Counted from the first letter of the stretch, positions 53,115 through 62,827 are shown. The stretch is 64,000 nt of DNA from Neorhizobium galegae (GCF_017877135.1 NZ_JAGIPH010000011.1:53198-117197); one strand, 5' to 3'. Program-made: numbers and translations. The notes: generated from the letters alone by a model not told the origin.

Positions 53115-53876
53115 CTAATAGCCTCCTGTCAGGAAGATGGTTTCGCCGGTCATGAAGCTGCAGGCCTGGGATGACAGGAAAATGGCCGCGCCCACCATTT
53201 CTTCCGCCTGGCCGGCGCGGCCCATCCAGTTCAGTGCACGGGTGTATTCGGCCCAGCCTTCCGGGTCGTTGTCGCGGCGATCGGCGTTGCGGTCGGTATC
53301 GATGAGACCGGGTGCGAGCGTGTTGAGCAGCACATTGTCGCGGGCATAGTCGCGCGCCTGGCTCTGGATGAGGTTGTGTTGCGCAGCCTTCGTCGCCGCA
53401 TAGGCCGTGACGATGCCCTTCGGCCGCAACTGGTTCACCGATCCGATGGAGACGACCCTTCCCCACTTTCGGGCTGCCATCCGCGGCAGGACGGTCTGCA
53501 GCATGTCGACGGTCGAGACCAGGTTGACCGTCAGCTGGAATGCCAGATCGTCTGCGGTGAGCGCGCTGAGCGGCGCATTGATCTGCGCACTGGCATTGAT
53601 GACCAGTATATCCACCGGCGCGATGGCTTCGGCCCGTTCGATGAGGTCGCGGCCTGACCCCGCCGCAGACAGATCGCCGGCAAGTTCCTGCGCCGTACCG
53701 CCCGCCTTGGCGATGCGCTGCTCAACGCCCGCGGTACTTCCCTCCCGGATGCCGTGCAGGATGACATGCGCCCCGGCACCTGCCAGCCCTTCGGCAATCG
53801 CGGCCCCTATGCCGCGGCTCGATCCGGTGACAAGGGCGGTGCGGCCCTTTAGGCCAAACAGGGTCTCCAGACGCAT
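53115..53876 (-). CDS. SDR-family oxidoreductase (last gene of the nine-gene operon)
   Basis: 253 aa. Motifs: TGSSRGIG near residue 17, catalytic serine in VSIGSVNQ, YAATK (Tyr-x-x-x-Lys), PGLIDTDRN and a C-terminal GETIFLTGGY. The NNAG segment is replaced by INAS. The start lies two bases after the stop of the IclR/SMP-30 gene. With the epimerase-type dehydrogenase two genes upstream it probably oxidises or reduces a sugar or sugar-acid intermediate; which one is unknown. Confidence 0.87.
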   Translation of the reverse strand: MRLETLFGLKGRTALVTGSSRGIGAAIAEGLAGAGAHVILHGIREGSTAGVEQRIAKAGGTAQELAGDLSAAGSGRDLIERAEAIAPVDILVINASAQINAPLSALTADDLAFQLTVNLVSTVDMLQTVLPRMAARKWGRVVSIGSVNQLRPKGIVTAYAATKAAQHNLIQSQARDYARDNVLLNTLAPGLIDTDRNADRRDNDPEGWAEYTRALNWMGRAGQAEEMVGAAIFLSSQACSFMTGETIFLTGGY

Positions 53877-53878
53877 AT

Positions 53879-55561
53879 TTAACCCTCAAACAATTGAACG
53901 CGGGCGCCGGAGACGCCGGGACGGCAGGAAAACAGGCCGCCCGATAGTGGCGCGTCGGCAAGCGCTGAGGCCGGTAGGCGTGTGCGGGCGCTGGTGATAA
54001 ACAGGGTCGACAGGTCCGGTCCGCCAAAGGCGATGCTCGTCGGGCGCGGAACGGGCAGTTCGATGACCTGGTCGAGCTTGCCGTTGGGCAGGTAGCGCCT
54101 CACGCACCACCCGTCCCAGACCGCGCACCACACCCCGCCTTGCGCATCAACGGCCAGCCCATCGGGGCGGCCGTCGGCGACGGGGATGCGGGCAAAGTCG
54201 CGGCGGCCGGACAGCGCCCCGGTCGACGGATCGCAGTCATAGGCGTGGATCAGGCCTGGAACCGTATCGACGAAGTAGAATGTCCGCCCGTCGGGGCTCC
54301 AGCCCAGCCCGTTCGAGACAATGACGCCGCCTTCCTTGCGTTCAAACGCGCCGGCCGGGGTAATCCGATAAAGAGCGCCGGTCGGCTTGGAGGCATCGAT
54401 GCGCATCGAGCCGACCCAGACGGCGCCATCCGGTCCGCATTTGGCGTCGTTAAGGCGGTTGTCGGCAATGCCGCCTTCCGGGTTCACGAAGGGCGTGAGG
54501 CGCCCGGAGGCGAAATCCAGCCATTCCAGACCGTCCTGCGAAGCAACCAGCAGGCGGTTCTGGCTTACCGGAATGACGGCGCTCACCAGCTTTCCGGTCT
54601 CCGCCGTCTCGTTGCGGCCCGTTGCCGGATCGAAACGATGAACGGAGGGGTGCAGGATATCCACCCAGTAGAGCGCGTTTTCGCCCTCGTGCCAGACCGG
54701 GCTTTCGCCGAGCTGGGCGCCCCAGGGAAGAATGCAGCTGAGATCCGCCGTCGGCCGGCTGACGGCCGAACGCGGGCGTGGCCGCGAACTGATGGCAACG
54801 GCGCCGGCGGCCCCCGTAATGCGCCGGGCCGCGGCAATCAGTTCGCGCCCGGCCGGATGAATATTGGAGGCTTCAAGACGCGACGACGGCCCAAGCGCCA
54901 CCAGGACCCCGATCGGCGTGTTGTCGCGCCCCATCACCGGGGCTGCGACGGAATTGACCCCCGGCAGATGCTCTTCATAGGAGATTGCATAGCCGCGGGC
55001 GCGCGTGAGGGTGAGGTCCGCCTGCAGCGCCTCAAGCGTGGTGACGGAATGAGGGGTATGGGCGTCGAGCGTCAGCCGGTCGAGGAGCGCCCGTCCGACG
55101 GCGGGATCCTGGAAAGCAAGCAGTGTCTTGCCCGGTGCCGTGCAGTGAAGCGGTACCCGGCGGCCCACTTCGACGCGGACGGAAACGCCATTGGGGGAGC
55201 GTTCCGCCAGATACTGCGCCGTCACACCGTCCAGACGGCACAGGGCGACGGTCTCGCCCAGTTCGGCGGCCAGCCGTTCCAGTTCGGGTGTGGCTGCGGA
55301 AACGAGATCAAAGCTCTCCCAGACCTTGTGCGACATTTCCAGAAAGCGCTGCCCAAGCACATAGGTCCCGCGGGCCTCGTCCTGGCGCACCAGTCCGTAG
55401 GCGATGAGGGTGCGCAGAATGCGCGCAAAGGTCGGTTTCGGCAGGCCTGACGCCCGCAGCAATTCGGCAAACCGCAACGGTTCGGGGGCGTCTGCCACCA
55501 TGTCGAGCAGCGAAAGCCCCTTCGAAAGCGCTGCCGTTCCCCCCGGCGTCTCCGGCTTCAC
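53879..55561 (-). CDS. IclR regulator fused to an SMP-30/gluconolactonase domain
   Basis: 560 aa in one uninterrupted frame. GTG 55561 is chosen because it overlaps the upstream stop (GTGA), the coupling seen elsewhere in the operon. Residues 8-70 are the IclR winged helix (LSLLDMVADAPEPLRFAELL..., TFARILRTLIAYGLV), 80-255 the IclR ligand-binding domain (GRRVPLHCTAPGKTLLAF), and 280-560 a six-bladed SMP-30 propeller with the metal-site residues in place: Glu286 (LGESP), Asn417 (SNGLG) and Asp467 (RPDG), plus Asn371 in NRLND. SMP-30 enzymes hydrolyse sugar lactones. The chain would both sense and process pathway compounds; no similar fusion is known to me as characterised. Confidence 0.87.
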   Translation of the reverse strand: MKPETPGGTAALSKGLSLLDMVADAPEPLRFAELLRASGLPKPTFARILRTLIAYGLVRQDEARGTYVLGQRFLEMSHKVWESFDLVSAATPELERLAAELGETVALCRLDGVTAQYLAERSPNGVSVRVEVGRRVPLHCTAPGKTLLAFQDPAVGRALLDRLTLDAHTPHSVTTLEALQADLTLTRARGYAISYEEHLPGVNSVAAPVMGRDNTPIGVLVALGPSSRLEASNIHPAGRELIAAARRITGAAGAVAISSRPRPRSAVSRPTADLSCILPWGAQLGESPVWHEGENALYWVDILHPSVHRFDPATGRNETAETGKLVSAVIPVSQNRLLVASQDGLEWLDFASGRLTPFVNPEGGIADNRLNDAKCGPDGAVWVGSMRIDASKPTGALYRITPAGAFERKEGGVIVSNGLGWSPDGRTFYFVDTVPGLIHAYDCDPSTGALSGRRDFARIPVADGRPDGLAVDAQGGVWCAVWDGWCVRRYLPNGKLDQVIELPVPRPTSIAFGGPDLSTLFITSARTRLPASALADAPLSGGLFSCRPGVSGARVQLFEG

Positions 55562-56541
55562 GGTGTCCCCTCCCGACCGAAGCGCTGCCGTCTTGCGGCC
55601 ATTGCCTCGTCCAGCATCCGCTCCATCGTCCATCTCGCTTCAAACCCCAACGTGTTTCTGATCCGTGCGTTTGACGTATGGTAATAGACGCCGGCGCCGG
55701 GAAAATCGACTGGCACGACGGGAAGTCCGGTTCGTGCAGCCATCTGGGGCAGGAGCACGGCAAAATCGAAGGGCTCGTCCGAGCCGAGATTGAAGATGCC
55801 GCCCGCCGCATCGGGATGATCGAGTGAGAGAAGAACGCCCGCGACCATGTCGCGCGTCTCGGTGATGTGCATGCGAAAGGGCCTGCCATTCTCGTTGCGG
55901 GCGAGCACATGGGCGGGCCTACCGATATCCCTGGAGCGCAGGAGATCGGCATTGGCGGTGTTGCCGAACGTCTCCTGCTGCCGGATCCGCGGGCGCAGGA
56001 AAAAGCGCGGGCCTGAAAAGAAACTCTCCTCATCGAGAAGCTCTGAGGCATCCTGCGTGTGCGAAAAGCGCAGGATCACCGTCTCGAACGCGCCGGTTCG
56101 CTCGAAAAACCGCACCAGTTCCTCGCCGAGGAGCTTGGTCAGGCCATAAGGCGAATTCGGATTGAGCGGGTGGTCCTCCGTCACCGGCAGATAGTCCGGA
56201 CGATTCTCCGGATAGACCTCACCCGAGGAGGCAAAGACGAAGCGCTTGATCTTGGCCGCCGCGGCGGCAACCAGAAGACGGCGGGTGCCTTCGACATTGA
56301 CGCCGAACATGCGCTCGCCATCCGCGGGGTCCCAGGACATGAAGGCGCCGAGATGCACGATGGCGCTCACCCCGATGGTCGCCTCGCTGAGGCGGGCGGC
56401 ATCCTCCAGCGAGCCGACGACCTCGTCGCCCCCCATTCCCGAAGGCCGCAGGTCAAACCCGCGCACGGGCCGCCCGTTTGCCCGCAAGGCTGCGACAACG
56501 CCGCGACCGACGCGGCCGGCCGATCCGGTAACGAGGATCAT
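55558..56541 (-). CDS. NAD-dependent epimerase/dehydratase-family protein
   Basis: 327 aa. Extended SDR fold: GSAGRVGRGV at residue 6 (GxxGxxG), SSGEVYPE with the catalytic serine and YGLTK (Tyr-x-x-x-Lys). The family includes UDP-sugar epimerases and uronate or aldose dehydrogenases. In an operon with a lactonase domain, a dehydratase and an aldolase, a sugar or uronate dehydrogenase that forms the lactone is more plausible than a nucleotide-sugar epimerase (inference). It overlaps the ATPase gene by four bases. Confidence 0.85.
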   Translation of the reverse strand: MILVTGSAGRVGRGVVAALRANGRPVRGFDLRPSGMGGDEVVGSLEDAARLSEATIGVSAIVHLGAFMSWDPADGERMFGVNVEGTRRLLVAAAAAKIKRFVFASSGEVYPENRPDYLPVTEDHPLNPNSPYGLTKLLGEELVRFFERTGAFETVILRFSHTQDASELLDEESFFSGPRFFLRPRIRQQETFGNTANADLLRSRDIGRPAHVLARNENGRPFRMHITETRDMVAGVLLSLDHPDAAGGIFNLGSDEPFDFAVLLPQMAARTGLPVVPVDFPGAGVYYHTSNARIRNTLGFEARWTMERMLDEAMAARRQRFGREGTP

Positions 56542-57620
56542 AGCCGCGCCCCCGTCCTGGCATCGAACAGATAGAGATGGGCGGGATCAAAGCCGAGCCG
56601 CAACTCCTCCTGCCGCGGCAACGGCCCGCTGTGGGATACCCGGGCGATCAGCCCCTTGGTCTTGCCATCCTCGCCATCGGCGATCCGGGCGCCTTCGGTA
56701 TCGAAATAGACGTATTTTTCCGATCCGAGGCTTTCCACGAGCGTCGGGCGCACGCCAAACGTCACCGGCGCGTCGTTGAGCGTCAGGTGCTCGGGCCGCA
56801 CTCCGACGATCACCGGGCCATGGTGGTTGGCAGCCCTTGTGAGTTCCATCTGCTGGCCGAAGGCCGTCAGGCGTCCTGCGGTGAGGTCGGCGTTCAGAAA
56901 GTTCATGCCGGGCGACCCGATGAAGCCCGCGACGAAGAGGTTTGCGGGATTGTTGAAAAGCTCGTCCGGGGCGGCGATCTGCTGGATGATGCCGCCCTGC
57001 ATGATGACGACGCGATCCGCCATGGTCATCGCCTCCACCTGGTCATGGGTGACATAAACGGTGGTCACGCCGATGCGCTTGTGCAGCGCCCCGATTTCGG
57101 CGCGCATGTGGACGCGCAGCTTGGCATCGAGGTTGGACAGGGGTTCGTCCATGAGAAAAGCCTGAGGTTGGCGCACGATCGCCCGCCCGAGAGCGACGCG
57201 CTGGCGCTGGCCGCCGGAGAGGTCCTTCGGTTTGCGATCCAGATAGGGCGTCACCTCCAGAATGCGCGCCGCATCGTCGACGCGCCGGTCCAGTTCCGCC
57301 TTGTCGGTGCCGCGCATCTTCAGTCCGAACCCGATGTTCTGCCGGACGGTCAGGTGCGGGTAGAGCGCGTAGTTCTGGAAGACCATGGCGATATCGCGAT
57401 CGCCGGGGGAGAGATCGGTGACCTCCCGCTCGCCGATGAAGATCTGGCCTTCGCTGGCGGGCTCAAGGCCCGCGAGGATCTTCAGCATCGTCGACTTGCC
57501 GCAGCCGGACGGGCCAACCAGCACCACGAACTCGCCATCCTCGATTTCCAGCGAAAAGGGCCTCAGAACGTTAAGGGCGCCATAGGACTTGCTGACATTG
57601 CGAATGGAAATATTGGCCAT
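56538..57620 (-). CDS. Sugar ABC transporter ATPase (MalK/UgpC type)
   Basis: 360 aa. Walker A GPSGCGKST, Q-loop VFQNYALYP, signature LSGGQRQRV, Walker B FLMDEPLSNLD, switch YVTHDQ; the C-terminal OB-type domain has GVRPEHL. Energises the permeases at 57.6-59.4 kb. Two bases separate it from the upstream permease gene. Confidence 0.93.
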   Translation of the reverse strand: MANISIRNVSKSYGALNVLRPFSLEIEDGEFVVLVGPSGCGKSTMLKILAGLEPASEGQIFIGEREVTDLSPGDRDIAMVFQNYALYPHLTVRQNIGFGLKMRGTDKAELDRRVDDAARILEVTPYLDRKPKDLSGGQRQRVALGRAIVRQPQAFLMDEPLSNLDAKLRVHMRAEIGALHKRIGVTTVYVTHDQVEAMTMADRVVIMQGGIIQQIAAPDELFNNPANLFVAGFIGSPGMNFLNADLTAGRLTAFGQQMELTRAANHHGPVIVGVRPEHLTLNDAPVTFGVRPTLVESLGSEKYVYFDTEGARIADGEDGKTKGLIARVSHSGPLPRQEELRLGFDPAHLYLFDARTGARL

Positions 57621-57622
57621 GC

Positions 57623-58453
57623 TTATTTCTCCGCGCCAGCGGTGAGGCCGCCGACCAAATAACGTTCGAGGAACAGGTAGATTGCGATGATCGGCACGGC
57701 GATGAACACCGACGCGGCGGAAATGTCGTTCCAGTAGGTGACATATTCGCCCTGCATCGTCGTGATGCCGAGATTGGCCGTCCAGTTGTCCGGGGAATTG
57801 ACGAGGAACGTGCGGGCATAGGCATAATCGGCCCAGCTCAGCACGAAGGCATAGAGTGCCGTGGCGGCAAGCCCCGGGGTTGCGATGGGCAACACGACGC
57901 GCACCATCGCTCCGATCGGCGAGCAGCCATCCACCATGGCAGCCTGTTCAAGCTCCTTCGGAATGGTGTCGAAATAGCCTTTCAGCATCCAGGTGGCGAA
58001 GGGGATGATCATGGTGGAATGGGCAAGCACCAGCGTCCAGAGGCTACCGATCAGGCCGAAACTCGAAAAGATCGAGAAGAGCGGGATGACCAGCAGGGTC
58101 GCCGGCAGCATCTTGGCGGTGAGCACGAAGAGGCCCATCGTTGCCCCTCCCCGCATCGAGTAGCGCGACAGCGCGTAACCGGCACTGACGGAGACCAGCA
58201 TGGAGAGCGCGACGGAGCCGACGGCCGCCAGCATGGAGTTCCACAGCCACAGGAGGATCGGCTTTGCCGCCCAGACGCGGGCGAAAATGCCCCATTGCGG
58301 GTCGGCCGGCCAGAAGGTCGGCGGCAGGCGGTAGAGTTCATTCGTGGTCGACAGCGCCGTGACGAGCAGCCAGTAGACCGGGAAAAGGATCATCGCCAGC
58401 GTGAAGATCACGGTGGCATAGAGAGCAAGGCTCTGGGCGAAGCTACGTTTCAT
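57623..58453 (-). CDS. Sugar ABC transporter permease (MalG type)
   Basis: 276 aa, six membrane segments. EAA loop: EQAAMVDGCSPIGAMVRVVLP. N-terminal MKRSFAQSLALYATVIFTLAMILFP region is the first helix (residues 8-30). GAGGAGG-like sequence (TGAGGAGGCCC) precedes the start. Partner of the permease 10 bp upstream. Confidence 0.92.
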   Translation of the reverse strand: MKRSFAQSLALYATVIFTLAMILFPVYWLLVTALSTTNELYRLPPTFWPADPQWGIFARVWAAKPILLWLWNSMLAAVGSVALSMLVSVSAGYALSRYSMRGGATMGLFVLTAKMLPATLLVIPLFSIFSSFGLIGSLWTLVLAHSTMIIPFATWMLKGYFDTIPKELEQAAMVDGCSPIGAMVRVVLPIATPGLAATALYAFVLSWADYAYARTFLVNSPDNWTANLGITTMQGEYVTYWNDISAASVFIAVPIIAIYLFLERYLVGGLTAGAEK

Positions 58454-58463
58454 CAGGGCCTCC

Positions 58464-59390
58464 TCAATAGATCGATTTCGAACGCCGGCCGAGCATCAGC
58501 AGGCTGGCAATGATGCAGATGACGAGCGTCACAACGCCCACCGCTGCAGCGCGGCCGAAGTTGTGATACTGGAAGGCCTGGTCATAGGTCATGATCGAGA
58601 GCGTCTGGGTGGAGCGCAGCGGTCCGCCGCCGGTCAGCACCTTGATGATCGAAAAATCCCGGAACACCCAAAGCAGCGTCAGCACCAGCGTGACGCCGAG
58701 AACGGGCATCAGAAGCGGCATGGTGATCCAGCGGAAACGCTGCCAGACGCTCGCCCCATCCACCTTGGCGGCTGCGTAATAGTCGGACGGGATCGACTGC
58801 AATCCGGCAAGGCACATGATCGAAACGAAGGGAAAGCCCTTCCACACCATGGTGATTGCCACGGCCCAGAAGGCCGCCGTGGAACTGCTGACCCACGGGA
58901 TCATCTGGTCGGCGAAGCCGAGCTGGATCGCCAGCCAGCCGAACAGGCCGAAGGACGTGTCGAACATCCAGGCGAAGATGACGACGGCGATGATTTCCGG
59001 CACCGCCCAGGGCAGAGCCATGCCGAGACGCGCGACCGTGCGCCCCCTGAAGCGGTTGTTGGCAAGAAGCGCGGTGCTGAGGCCAACGGCCACGCTTCCG
59101 GCGGTCACGATGACCACGAGCTTGAGCGTGACCCAGCAGGCCAGCCAGAATTCCTGCGAGGAAAAAAGCCAGGTGTAGTTGCTTATCGAGAACGGTCGGC
59201 TGGCACCGCCGAGCCTAGGAATCTTCACCTGCTGGAACGACAGGTCGATCGCCAGAATCAGCGGCCAGACGATGATGGCGGCTACCATCAGCACCGCCGG
59301 AGCGATCAGGATGTAGCCGAGAAGATGCTGCCGGCTGGGGCGCGCAAGGTCAAAGAACTTGCGCCGCCCCGCCTGGACGGTGTCGGTCAT
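58464..59390 (-). CDS. Sugar ABC transporter permease (MalF/UgpA type)
   Basis: 308 aa from ATG 59390, chosen because AGGAG stands eight bases upstream; a longer frame would begin before this site. Six membrane segments; EAA loop YYAAAKVDGASVWQRFRWITMP. The N-terminus MTDTVQAGRRKFFDLARPSR is cytoplasmic. Forms the importer channel with the following gene. Confidence 0.9.
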   Translation of the reverse strand: MTDTVQAGRRKFFDLARPSRQHLLGYILIAPAVLMVAAIIVWPLILAIDLSFQQVKIPRLGGASRPFSISNYTWLFSSQEFWLACWVTLKLVVIVTAGSVAVGLSTALLANNRFRGRTVARLGMALPWAVPEIIAVVIFAWMFDTSFGLFGWLAIQLGFADQMIPWVSSSTAAFWAVAITMVWKGFPFVSIMCLAGLQSIPSDYYAAAKVDGASVWQRFRWITMPLLMPVLGVTLVLTLLWVFRDFSIIKVLTGGGPLRSTQTLSIMTYDQAFQYHNFGRAAAVGVVTLVICIIASLLMLGRRSKSIY

Positions 59391-59459
59391 GGATGGTTCT
59401 CCTGCCGGATGCTGAAAGTGGTGCGGGGGCCGCAAGAGGCCCCTGCCCTGAAGATCGCC

Positions 59460-60731
59460 TCAGCCCTTGATCGCCTCGGCCTTCGCCTGCATCGTCTTTG
59501 CGACGGCTGCCGGATCAAGATCCTGGATGATCATCCGCTGCGTCTCTTCCATCACCATCTTGCTGAACTCGTTGTAGTAGAGTTCGAGACCCGTCGGCAC
59601 GCGGTCGATGCCCGCGGCGGCGGCTTCCTTCATCGTCTGGATGAGGACCGGAAAATGCGGAATGGTCTTTTCGACGCCGGAGACATCAGCCTTCGGGCTT
59701 GGAGGCGTATTGCCGCCCATCGTGGCGTAGCTGCGCTGGAATTCCGGCGTCATTGTCAGCTTGATGAAATCCCAGACAAGAGCCTTCTGGTCGTCAGGAA
59801 TGTCTGCTGGCATGGCAAGCACGTTGGAGGAGCCGCCAAGCGGAGGCGTGAAGGGCGGCACGGTATAGACGATGTCGCTCTTGGCGGTTCCCTTCTCGGT
59901 CGTGCCATAGAGCCACGGTCCGTCGAGGCGCATGGCCATCTTGCCGTCGGCAAACAGTTTGCGCACATCGCTCGCGCTCATGTCCACGGGACTGACGCCG
60001 CTTTTCATCACGGTCTTCCAGCGGGTGAGCCCCTCGACCATTTCCGGCGTATCGATGGTGATATTGCCGTCCTTGTCGGTCCAGTAGGCCTTCGCATCGA
60101 TGATGTAGTTCAGCATTTCGGTCAGGTACTGGCCCGGACCGCCCTTGGTTTCATGGCCGGTGCCGAATTGGTCGATGATGCCGTCGCCGTTCAGATCCTT
60201 GGTCGTCGCCTTGGCTGCTGCCAGGAATTCGTCATAGGTCTTCGGCACGGCAACGCTGGCTTCATTGAGGATCTTCTTGTTGTAGGCCATGACGAAGCCG
60301 AAATAATTCGTCATGATGCAGACGGTTTCGCCGTTCCATTCGCATTTCTGCTGGCCGGCCCAGCCGGTCATGTCGATGCCGTCCTTCTTCAGCCACGGAT
60401 CGAGCGGCTCCAGCCAGCCGCTGTCGGCGAACATCTGGAATTCGAAGGAGGCGAGATGGACGATCTGCGGCGGCTGGTTTGCGGCAAACAGCGTCGTCAT
60501 CGTATCGGCGTAGGCGCTGCGTTCGGCCTTGGTGAACTCGATCCTGACGCCGGGATGCTGCTTCTCGAAGGCGGCAATGACAGCGTGCCACCATTCGCCG
60601 GTCCCGGCATCGTCGGTCTGCCACGAGATGAACTTGAGGACGGTTTCGGCCATGGCCGGGGCAAGGTTGCCCATCGTCATCAAGGTTGCGGTTGCAGCGC
60701 CAAGCGCCAGTCTTTTCACGTTCAGGGTCAT
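59460..60731 (-). CDS. Extracellular sugar-binding protein (family 1 SBP)
   Basis: 423 aa. ATG 60731 follows GGAGGAGG by six bases. The signal peptide ends in LAPAMAE. Family 1 features: ISWQTDDAGTGEWWHAVI, VRIEFTKAERSAYADTM, a GLELYYNEF C-terminal part, and a DLNGDGIIDQFG segment. It delivers the sugar or sugar acid to the permeases of this operon. The binding-protein gene stands third, after the aldolase and dehydratase genes. Confidence 0.92.
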   Translation of the reverse strand: MTLNVKRLALGAATATLMTMGNLAPAMAETVLKFISWQTDDAGTGEWWHAVIAAFEKQHPGVRIEFTKAERSAYADTMTTLFAANQPPQIVHLASFEFQMFADSGWLEPLDPWLKKDGIDMTGWAGQQKCEWNGETVCIMTNYFGFVMAYNKKILNEASVAVPKTYDEFLAAAKATTKDLNGDGIIDQFGTGHETKGGPGQYLTEMLNYIIDAKAYWTDKDGNITIDTPEMVEGLTRWKTVMKSGVSPVDMSASDVRKLFADGKMAMRLDGPWLYGTTEKGTAKSDIVYTVPPFTPPLGGSSNVLAMPADIPDDQKALVWDFIKLTMTPEFQRSYATMGGNTPPSPKADVSGVEKTIPHFPVLIQTMKEAAAAGIDRVPTGLELYYNEFSKMVMEETQRMIIQDLDPAAVAKTMQAKAEAIKG

Positions 60732-60755
60732 GGCTTCCTCCTCCAAAGAGCCCGG

Positions 60756-61922
60756 TTAAATACGTTCGAGCAGATCAAGGGCCGCCTGCGATGGCGCAAC
60801 CCCAAGGCCCGGCCCGGACGGCAGGTGATATCGGCCGTCGCGGCAATCCATGTCGCCGCTCAGCAGGCGGCGGTTCGGCTCGAAGATCGAATGCTGGAAT
60901 TCATGGCCCTTCAGCGTCGGCAGGGTGGATGAGGCCTGCAGGCTGGCGGCCAGGAAAATGCCGGCGCCGACGGTCGCATGCGGGATCACGTCAATGCCGT
61001 GTTCGGCGGCAAGCGCGCCGATGCGGATGAAGTTGGTGATGCCCTTGTGACCCATTTCCGGCTGGACGATGGCGATGCGGCAGCGTTCGATGCGGGCGCG
61101 CATGTCCCAGTGGGTGCGCCATTCCTCGCCGACGGCGATCGGAATATCCGTACCCTTAGAGACTTTTTCGAGGCCTGCAATGTCTTCCGTCCAGACGGGC
61201 GCCTCGGCAAACCAGGGGTCAAACGGTGCCATTTGCGCGATCAGTTCCAAAGCCCGATCCGGCGTCTGGTTCCAGTGCATGTCAGCAGCGATCCTGGCCT
61301 TAGGCCCCAGAACCCTGCGCAGGTTTTCCATCTCGGCGGCCGGGCCATCATCGGCAACGGGGGTGGCAAACTTGAAGGCATCAAAGCCGCGGTCCTGCCA
61401 GTATCTGGCGAGGTCGCCGCGAGCCGCGAGCGTTTTTTCCGGCAGACCCGAGACATAGGCCGAAAAGCTGTCGACACCGCCACCAAGCAGGTCACGAACG
61501 GATTTGCCCGCCTCCTGCCCTGCAATATCCCAGAGCGCGATATCGAGGGCGGCCAGCGCATCGACATAGAAGCCGCCGGTATAGCCGCGCACCCGCATCA
61601 TGTCATAGAGGTCGTCGTAGATCGCCGACGGATCGGATGCATCGCGGCCGATGACGAAGCCGGCCAGGAGATCGTTGATCAGGGCCGCGACTGCGCCCGG
61701 GGCAACGATACCATAGGTTTCGCCCCAGCCAACGGTGCCGCCTTGTGTCGTCATGCGGACAAGCACGCTGCGGTCGAAGGTCGGATAGACCGTGCGGTTT
61801 CCCTTGCGCACGATATAGCCGTTCGGGTTGACCACCTCCCCCTCGCGAAGCGCGCCGAGATAGGGCACCTTGCGTGGTTGTGTGAGCGTGAAGACCTCGA
61901 TCGTCGAGACGGGGCTGTTCAT
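60756..61922 (-). CDS. Enolase-superfamily dehydratase (mandelate racemase/galactonate dehydratase type)
   Basis: 388 aa. The N-terminal capping domain has VGWGETYGI; the barrel has FKF, the metal ligands in AADMHW (Asp), FAEAPVW (Glu) and VGEEW (Glu), and HATVGAGIFLA with the histidine late in the barrel. This set marks an acid-sugar dehydratase that makes a 2-keto-3-deoxy acid. The divergent dgoK kinase points to galactonate or a related acid; which one cannot be fixed by eye. The start overlaps the aldolase stop (ATGA). Confidence 0.88.
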   Translation of the reverse strand: MNSPVSTIEVFTLTQPRKVPYLGALREGEVVNPNGYIVRKGNRTVYPTFDRSVLVRMTTQGGTVGWGETYGIVAPGAVAALINDLLAGFVIGRDASDPSAIYDDLYDMMRVRGYTGGFYVDALAALDIALWDIAGQEAGKSVRDLLGGGVDSFSAYVSGLPEKTLAARGDLARYWQDRGFDAFKFATPVADDGPAAEMENLRRVLGPKARIAADMHWNQTPDRALELIAQMAPFDPWFAEAPVWTEDIAGLEKVSKGTDIPIAVGEEWRTHWDMRARIERCRIAIVQPEMGHKGITNFIRIGALAAEHGIDVIPHATVGAGIFLAASLQASSTLPTLKGHEFQHSIFEPNRRLLSGDMDCRDGRYHLPSGPGLGVAPSQAALDLLERI

Positions 61923-62827
61923 GCGGCCTCCCTGCCGAGGAGGCCAAGTTCCAGAAGGTTGGCGTCGATGTCGGCAATGGCAGCCGCATCGAGATCGGGG
62001 GTTGGCGCCCGCACGCCGACACCCTCGATGATGCCGCGGCGCATCAGGACGTATTTTGTCAGCCGCATGCGGTAGACGGCCTGCAGAACCAGAAGCGGCA
62101 GGGTGCGCACATAGATCCGGCGGGCTTCGTCGCGCCGGCCGGCGGCAAGGGCGCGGTCGATGGCGACATGCTCCTCGACGATTTCCAGCGCCGGCATGGC
62201 GGCGGTCGCACCGCGCGCATATTCATCCAGAATGTAGCGGGCGCCGCCGCCGCCGATCACGCCCTTCAGGCTTTCCGGCGCATGGGCGACGATGTGGCTG
62301 ATGGCGGGACCGGCCGGCAGAGTCTCTTCCTTGACATAGGTGACGCGCGGCAGGGCGTGGATGATGTCGACGATGGCCTCCGGCGTCAGATCGGATCCAC
62401 GCGGGGCCGGTGCATTCTGCAGGATGACCTCCACCTGCGGCAGCGCCTCCAGGATCTTGCCGAGGAAATCGATGACGGCCGGCGCGTCCGTGCCGACGGA
62501 TTTTGGCGGCTGCACCATCAGGTGGCCAACGCCGAGACCGGCGGCCACGCGGCCATGCTCCACCACGTCCCGCCAATCGGCAGCACTGGCACCGGCAACG
62601 ACCGGCACGCGGCCGGCCACTGTTTCGACCACGATGCGCAGAAGCCTTGCACGCTCACGGGCATCCAGGCTCTCCACCTCGCTGGCAAATCCGGGAAACA
62701 CCACGCCGTCGACACCCTGCTCGAGAGCAAAGCGAACCAGCCGCGCCATGCCTGCCTCATCGACACTTCCGTCCGCCAGAAATGGCGTTGGCAGCACGGG
62801 CAGAATGCCCTTCAAGCCGATCATCAT
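61919..62827 (-). CDS. Dihydrodipicolinate synthase-family aldolase or dehydratase
   Basis: 302 aa from ATG 62827 (a second ATG follows directly). The barrel opens with LPVLPTPFLADGSVD and has the Schiff-base lysine in VTYVKEET and the GGGGARYILDEYARG segment. The usual YNxP motif reads QNAP, so the catalytic tyrosine of classic NanA/DapA enzymes is replaced. Family members act on 2-keto-3-deoxy acids as aldolases or dehydratases, which fits the dehydratase encoded next. First gene of the nine-gene operon, divergent from dgoK. Confidence 0.87.
   Translation of the reverse strand: MMIGLKGILPVLPTPFLADGSVDEAGMARLVRFALEQGVDGVVFPGFASEVESLDARERARLLRIVVETVAGRVPVVAGASAADWRDVVEHGRVAAGLGVGHLMVQPPKSVGTDAPAVIDFLGKILEALPQVEVILQNAPAPRGSDLTPEAIVDIIHALPRVTYVKEETLPAGPAISHIVAHAPESLKGVIGGGGARYILDEYARGATAAMPALEIVEEHVAIDRALAAGRRDEARRIYVRTLPLLVLQAVYRMRLTKYVLMRRGIIEGVGVRAPTPDLDAAAIADIDANLLELGLLGREAA

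Noticed and set aside
58563..60932. 789-codon plus-strand frame opposite the permease and binding-protein genes
   Set aside because: His/Arg-rich shadow without motifs; the minus-strand genes have start sites, signal peptide and family motifs.
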